A stretch of DNA of 64,000 nucleotides from Hyphodiscus hymeniophilus (taxonomy: Eukaryota > Ascomycota > Leotiomycetes > Helotiales > Hyphodiscaceae): NCBI GenBank assembly GCA_016508695.1, contig VNKQ01000016.1, positions 620,001-684,000 of the forward strand. Reading direction: 5' to 3'. Positions 59,059 through 64,000 of this stretch are shown here, in pieces; position 1 is the stretch's first letter, and each line of letters opens with the position of its first letter. The position numbers and the translations under genes are program-made. The notes beneath the pieces were generated by a model. That model worked only from the letters and a program-made list of their open reading frames with translations. It did no database searches and was not told where the DNA came from.

Positions 59059-60187
59059 ATGGATTACGACCCTATGGTAATGGATACGGAGGCCAGTGGG
59101 CCAACCGTGAAGATCACAGAGGTGAGATCACCGGCTCAACCCATCATTCGTTGAAGGTGAGGCTGATGTGATATCTACAGGCTGGCGCAAACCACGTTGA
59201 CTTTGAACTTCAAAATGTCGATCTCGCCTTCGCCAACTCCCTGCGCCGAGTCGTCCTCGCCGAAATCCCCACAATGGCTATAGATCTGGTGCAAGTAGAG
59301 GAAAACACATCAGTGCTTGCAGACGAGTTCCTCAGCCATCGATTAGGGCTTATTCCTTTGAACTCAAAAAATATTGACGATGTGGTCTACACCCGTGATT
59401 GTGACTGCGAAGATTACTGCGAATTGTGCAGCGTTACCCTCTCACTGCATGCGAAGTGTACGAGTGATGATATTATGAAAGTTTATGCTCGCGATCTGGT
59501 AGTCGATGCACAGCGCGCAAATCAATACGTTGGAAACCCGGTTATTACGGATCCTGAAGGATTGGGCACAGTCATTTGCAAATTGAGGAAGGGTCAGGAG
59601 TTGCGTATGAGATGTATTGCTAAGAAGGGAATCGCCAAGGAGCATGCGAAATGGGCACCGACGTCTGCGGTTGGATTCGAATACGATCCTCACAACAAGT
59701 TGAGACATACGGAGTTGTGGTTTGAGCAGGACCCAGTCAAGGAATGGTGAGTGAGGTTGTGCTGAGGACTCATTCAAGTTTAACACATGATAGGCCAATG
59801 AGCAAATATGCGGAATGGGAAGAGCCTCCTCAGGAAGGCGAGCCATTCGACTTTGACGCAGTTCCCGAGAGATTCTATTTCGAAGTTGAAAGCGCGGGTA
59901 ATCTTGAGCCAGACGCAATCATTCAGCAGGGAATCAAGGTTTTGCAACAAAAGCTAGCGGCTGTTATTCGAGATTTGACAGATGGCGAAGGAGAGACCAA
60001 CGGCATCAACGGTGGTGGATATGATGCGCCTCGTAGTCCGGATTTGAATATGAACGGACAGTGGCAAGATGCAGGCTACACTACGCCTTATGGCAACGGT
60101 GGTCAAGCAAATACATGGAGCAACGCTGGTGCGGCTACACCATACGGCGCCACTCCTTACGGTCAGAACGGCGCGAATGGGTGGTAA
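59059..60187 (+). CDS. RPB3: RNA polymerase II subunit Rpb3
   Basis: Third-largest subunit of RNA polymerase II, the alpha-like partner of Rpb11 in the assembly platform. Exons 59059-59121, 59181-59746, 59794-60187; 340 residues. The alpha-type dimerisation region appears as DLAFANSLRRVVLAEIPTMAID (35-56) and FLSHRLGLIPL (71-81), followed by the zinc loop CDCEDYCELC (Cys95, 97, 101, 104). The conserved AKWAPTSAVGFEYDPHNKLRHT and YFEVESAGNLEPDAI segments follow. The C-terminal tail (about 285-340) is Gly/Asn/Tyr-rich with TPYG repeats, as in other filamentous-fungal Rpb3 proteins. Confidence 0.97.
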
Positions 60188-60812
60188 AATAGAGATTTAC
60201 TTGGTCATTCACTTGAACGATTGGGATGGGTTGGTGATGGGTAGCTAATCTGCCTGTACTATATATGCATATCAGGCGTTGGAGGAAAAGAAGCTTAGGC
60301 GTCTCATGGTAGAAGGCATTTCGGCCATCAACAGCGACAAGATGATACCGCAATTGCAACAAATGAAACACTCAGTTTCTTTGAGTGATCGACGTGCCTA
60401 GTTATGACCATACGGTCTAATGCGTGGACTTCACCGTTTTCTTAAAGGCTCCAATTCTTCAAGACAACCTCGCACACTTGAGCTGCGGACCACCCGTGCG
60501 TTCAAACCTTAGGTAGGAAGCTTTATGTCTTAGTTTGGCTATTGAAACCTATTGATATTTTTGCTCTCAGGTACGTTGTATTATGCAGCCTGATTGCTCA
60601 TCCGCCAGATCTGCCATCAAACATTTGGGGGAAAAGGCCATGAGAAGAGGTTCGAGGAGTGATGACTTGTATTCCGCTCCAAGCGCTATTGTACAAAAAC
60701 GCCTTATTATGCTTCTATGTTCTATGTTCTAGTTGAACGCCGCCCAATGACCCAAAGCAACGTACAGCATCTCATACATATAATCAATATCCAACCATCC
60801 CCGTATCACTAT
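60188..60812. other. Gene-free stretch between convergent genes
   Basis: 3' flanks of RPB3 and the dicarboxylate carrier; no gene or repeat recognised. Confidence 0.45.
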
Positions 60813-61859
60813 TCAGACAGCTTTCTCCTCATCCCCAAGCCCCTTCAACTTCCTATAAACTTTCTTATGTTGTTCCAAAAACAAAAACGTAGCAATCGTA
60901 TGCGGTCCAAGTCTGATAAAACTAGGAACCCATCCCCTAAACATCCAACCCACCCCCTCAACCCTATAAACATCCCTCAACAATTTCGCTAATCCCTTAC
61001 TCTCACTGGCACTCATAATCCTTGTCTTGATGACATCGACCGGACTACACACTGTAGTAGCAACAAATCCCGCCATGAAACTAGCAGTGAAATGCGTCGT
61101 GAGACCATCTTCCATAGGCGTACTCTCAATGAGGATCCTTTTGAAGCCATCATATGAAGCGAGCTGGGAAGCCGTCATGAGAACAGCTCTCATGCTATTC
61201 GGCCATACACCCCTGAACAAACTCTTCCAGCCCTCCTCCCTCGTCATGCGGATAAGTCCATCAATGGCATTCTTATAATTCCTCCTCTCAGCTTTCGGTA
61301 ACGCAGCATCATGCTGCATGCGCACGTTCAGCACATCAGCTGGATTCCCAGCTATGCCGCCCAGGAATCCGGACGTCGAGGCCATTGCGATTAGAGAAGG
61401 GAAGGACGGTTTTGATGTCGATGTTGTGAAGTCTGCTTTGAGCTCTTCGTAAACGCCGAATCGGGTTGTGGAGTAGGTTATTTGGCGCAGGAGAGAGGCG
61501 GAGAGGCCGCTGTAGAGACCAAGGAAGCCATTGTGCTTGAAGACGTGCACGAATGTGCCAACCATGGATTTGGGCATGTCACCAGAGCGCGTCTGGAGAC
61601 GGACCTGCGTGTGTTCAGCTAAAAGCCCTTATCTGAGCGAGAGCAATTGGGAGCAGATATACCTTCACTGCAAATATGTTAGCCGTCAATTTCAACAATC
61701 GGGAAGACAGGACATACCTAAGTCCAATGGATGTGTAACGCAAGCTGCGAAACAACTCGCGCTCCCTCCAAACCAGAAGGGATATCTTATATGCTCCTTC
61801 TCCCAGGCCTTCTTTCTGGACAACTCCTGAGCCTGCTGCTGCGATCTCTGTGTCGACAT
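60813..61859 (-). CDS. DIC1: Mitochondrial dicarboxylate carrier
   Basis: Inner-membrane carrier of the SLC25 family exchanging malate or succinate for phosphate. Exons 61859-61718, 61667-61663 (5 nt) and 61604-60813; 312 residues. The three carrier signatures are present: HPLDLVKVRLQ (residues 44-54), NPADVLNVRM and SPVDVIKTRI, each with following Gly/aromatic helices, plus FGGSASCFAACVTHP at the first helix and RLGPHTIATFLFLEQ near the end. The first signature is only intact if the 5-nt microexon TGAAG is used (between GT..AG introns of 50 and 58 nt). The LYSGLSASLLRQITYSTTRFGVYEELK segment is typical of dicarboxylate carriers. Confidence 0.93.
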
Positions 61860-62357
61860 GATTGCGATTGGTCCTCTACAGGCTGCATTCCGCGTCGCTG
61901 GATCTCGGGCGCCGTGGTTCTTCACTTCCTGCAAACAAGGAGCGCTCTAGAAGTGGACAGTGAAGTTGGGGAAAATGAAATCCAAGCTATCTTAATTATG
62001 TCCGTGGGTCGTCAGTGGCTTCATACAGCCGAATGCCTGTGCCACGGACTTTAGCATAGAACACGGCTATCTGCTTCAAATGACATGTGCATGAGAGAGA
62101 GAGAAGACAGGAGGCTGTATGCTTTTTATTCTTCTGGTACTTTTCTCGATCTACTCTCAATCTTATGTTTCAATTGCTGACCTCACAGAACATGTTGCTA
62201 CCGTACTGTCCAACGATGTCATTTTGATTCGAAGCCACAGCCCGGAGAAACTTTAATCCTATTCTTACCCTGTTTGGACGGAAGTAAAGAAAGCTCTCGC
62301 GGCTCGCGTCAATGTGCTTGTATTTTCTCTATCAGCCTGCTCAGCCCAAGCTTCAAA
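61860..62357. other. Divergent promoter region
   Basis: It separates the start of the carrier gene (minus) from mitochondrial PheRS (plus). A GAGAGAGA run lies near 62094. No gene seen. Confidence 0.45.
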
Positions 62358-63864
62358 ATGAGGTCTATAGCCAGGAGACCTTATATCTCTACTGGTGGCG
62401 AGGCATTGGCATTGTTTATTGGATTGCGCAATGTCGCTTCCCGACAATTGAGACTCTGTACTCAATGCCGCTCCAACTCAACAGGTCGTCCCTCTCCAGA
62501 ATCACAAATCTCCAGCTTGCTAACACCCATCAGATAGCAAATCCACCTCAATCTCCATCGACGGGAAATCATACATCAAAGATACCTGGCATAACCTCTC
62601 CCCCAGCATTTCGTCCTCTATATCCCAACGACTCCACATCCAAAAAGACCACCCCATCTGCATCACACGCTCCATAATCGAATCGCGTTTCCCAGCCCCA
62701 ACATACAAGTACCACAATACATTCTTCCCCGTCGTGTCCACGCACCAGAATTTTGACTCCCTTGGATTCCCAGCTGACCATCCGGGAAGGAGTAAGACGG
62801 ATACGTATTATGTGAATGAGAAGACGGTGTTGAGGACGCATACGTCGGCACATCAAGCAGATGTCTTCCGAGCGAACGAGAGCGAGGGGTTCCTGATAAG
62901 CGCGGATGTATATAGGAGGGATGCCATTGATAGGAGTCATTACCCCGTCTTTCATCAAATGGAGGGTGCGAGGATGTGGGACCGAAGGAAGGTCCCAAAT
63001 GGGGACATTGCCGCTGCGGTCTGGAAAGATGTCGAAGCGCTGCCGAAACACGAGATGAAGGTCGAGGATCCAAACCCGCCTACGCATCCCGAACGTAATC
63101 CTTTGCAAGAAGGGCATTCTTTGGAGGAAGCTGAAGCTATTGCAGCGCATCTGAAGAGGTCGTTGGAATTGATGGTCGTCGAGATCTTCTCGCATGCAAA
63201 GAAAGCAGCCATTGCTTCAAGTCCGGATTACGTTGATGAGCCATTGAAAGTAAGGTGGATTGAGGCATATTTCCCATTCACAAGCCCATCTTGGGAATTG
63301 GAAATCTTCTGGCAGGGAGATTGGCTAGAGGTTCTGGGGTGCGGGGTGGTCAAGCAGGATATAATGGAAAAAGCAGGTGTACCTTCGCAGCTTGGGTGGG
63401 CATTCGGGATTGGGTTGGAGAGGATGGCTATGCTGCTCTTCGAGATACCTGATATCCGACTGTTCTGGTCGAAAGACGAACGCTTCCTTTCGCAGTTCCG
63501 TGGATTGTCAGATAATCTAGAAGGTTTGAAACGCTTTGTTCCATTCTCGAAATACCCGGCTTGCTATAAAGATGTTGCATTTTGGTTGAGGTCCACCTCT
63601 TCCGCCGCCGGTGGAGGACAGGGCGGTGGGCAGGACATTCACGAGAATGATATTATGGAGATTGTAAGGGATATTGGTGGTGATGTTGTGGAGGACGTGA
63701 TTAAGGTTGATGAGTTTACGCATCCGAAAACAGGCAGGAAGAGTTTCTGTTACCGGATTAATTACAGGAGTCTGGAGAGGACACTGACAAATGAAGAGGC
63801 TAACGAGTTTCATGAGAGGGTTAGAGAGGCTTTGGTGGAGAAATTGGGGGTTGAGTTGAGGTGA
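62358..63864 (+). CDS. MSF1: Phenylalanyl-tRNA synthetase, mitochondrial
   Basis: Monomeric class II enzyme charging mitochondrial tRNA-Phe. Exons 62358-62484 and 62534-63864; 485 residues. The first about 40 residues are basic and Ser-rich (presequence). The catalytic domain shows HPICITRSIIESRF, FPVVSTHQNFDSLGFPADHP (about 105-126), TVLRTHTSAHQ (motif 2 region, about 140-150), and GIGLERMAMLLFEIPD (motif 3, about 334-349) with DIRLFWSKDERFLSQF. The C-terminal FDX-ACB anticodon-binding domain (about 378-485) starts FSKYPACYKDVAFWL. A Gly/Gln-rich insertion AAGGGQGGGQ (about 400-409) is a local peculiarity. The start was chosen because it heads the only frame that splices to the catalytic exon. 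Confidence 0.95.
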
Positions 63865-64000
63865 TTGATGAATGTTGTATGATACTTCAGAGTGATAACC
63901 GCACTTGTACGATCTGGCATTGTTGTAAATATCCAATAGAGTTTTCACACTCATCCTAGTTGTTTCCCCAAAAATTGTAGGAACTTAAATCGCGTACCTG
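63865..64000. other. 3' flank of the PheRS gene to the window end
   Basis: Only short untranslated sequence; nothing recognised. Confidence 0.5.

Overview
The window reads as nuclear DNA of a filamentous ascomycete (Pezizomycotina). The evidence is dense genes with introns of about 45-60 nt (GTAAGT-like donors, CTAAC/CTGAC-like branch points), AT-rich blocks whose differences are almost all C-to-T/G-to-A transitions (the signature of repeat-induced point mutation, RIP), and fungus-specific families such as RTA1-like, calcipressin, MpaB-like oxygenase, Zn2Cys6 regulator and CBM20 glucoamylase. A leotiomycete is possible but the sequence alone does not prove it.

Layout. 1-2200 is a gene-free, RIP-like AT-rich block with a 966-bp terminal-inverted-repeat element flanked by an 8-bp duplication. 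5.6-11 kb carries mitochondrial aspartate aminotransferase and two conserved proteins of unknown function. 12-19.5 kb holds a dead RTA1-like membrane protein gene, cut in two by a 6.2-kb RIP-mutated Ty1/copia element with 167-bp LTRs and a perfect 5-bp target duplication. 22.6-30.2 kb has a broken alpha/beta hydrolase, mitochondrial ribosomal protein bL28, two divergently transcribed SprT-like metalloprotease paralogues and the SART1/Snu66 splicing factor. 32.5-34.6 kb is a secreted glucoamylase. 37.4-39.1 kb is an unrecognised repeat-rich gene. 42-52.4 kb has a neutral amino-acid permease, an AidB-like acyl-CoA dehydrogenase, a seven-helix DUF7702-type membrane protein, a Zn2Cys6 regulator and a short-chain dehydrogenase. 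53-64 kb is mostly housekeeping: RRG9, an MpaB-like oxygenase, calcipressin, RPB3, the mitochondrial dicarboxylate carrier and mitochondrial phenylalanyl-tRNA synthetase.

Functional themes. Several genes serve mitochondria (aminotransferase, bL28m, RRG9, dicarboxylate carrier, mtPheRS), but they sit on both strands as separate transcription units with no operon-like logic. Glucoamylase and the amino-acid permease fit saprotrophic nutrition. The regulator and short-chain dehydrogenase at 49.8-52.4 kb are the only same-strand pair that could be a small pathway unit.

Most notable: microexons of 3, 10 and 5 nt needed to rebuild two mitochondrial genes, the retrotransposon-killed transporter, a TIR element apparently inserted into a copy of its own end, the SprT-like pair, and the three-exon repeat gene with a C-terminal hydrophobic tail. 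All exon models were built by hand from splice signals, phase and protein conservation. No alignment or expression data were available.
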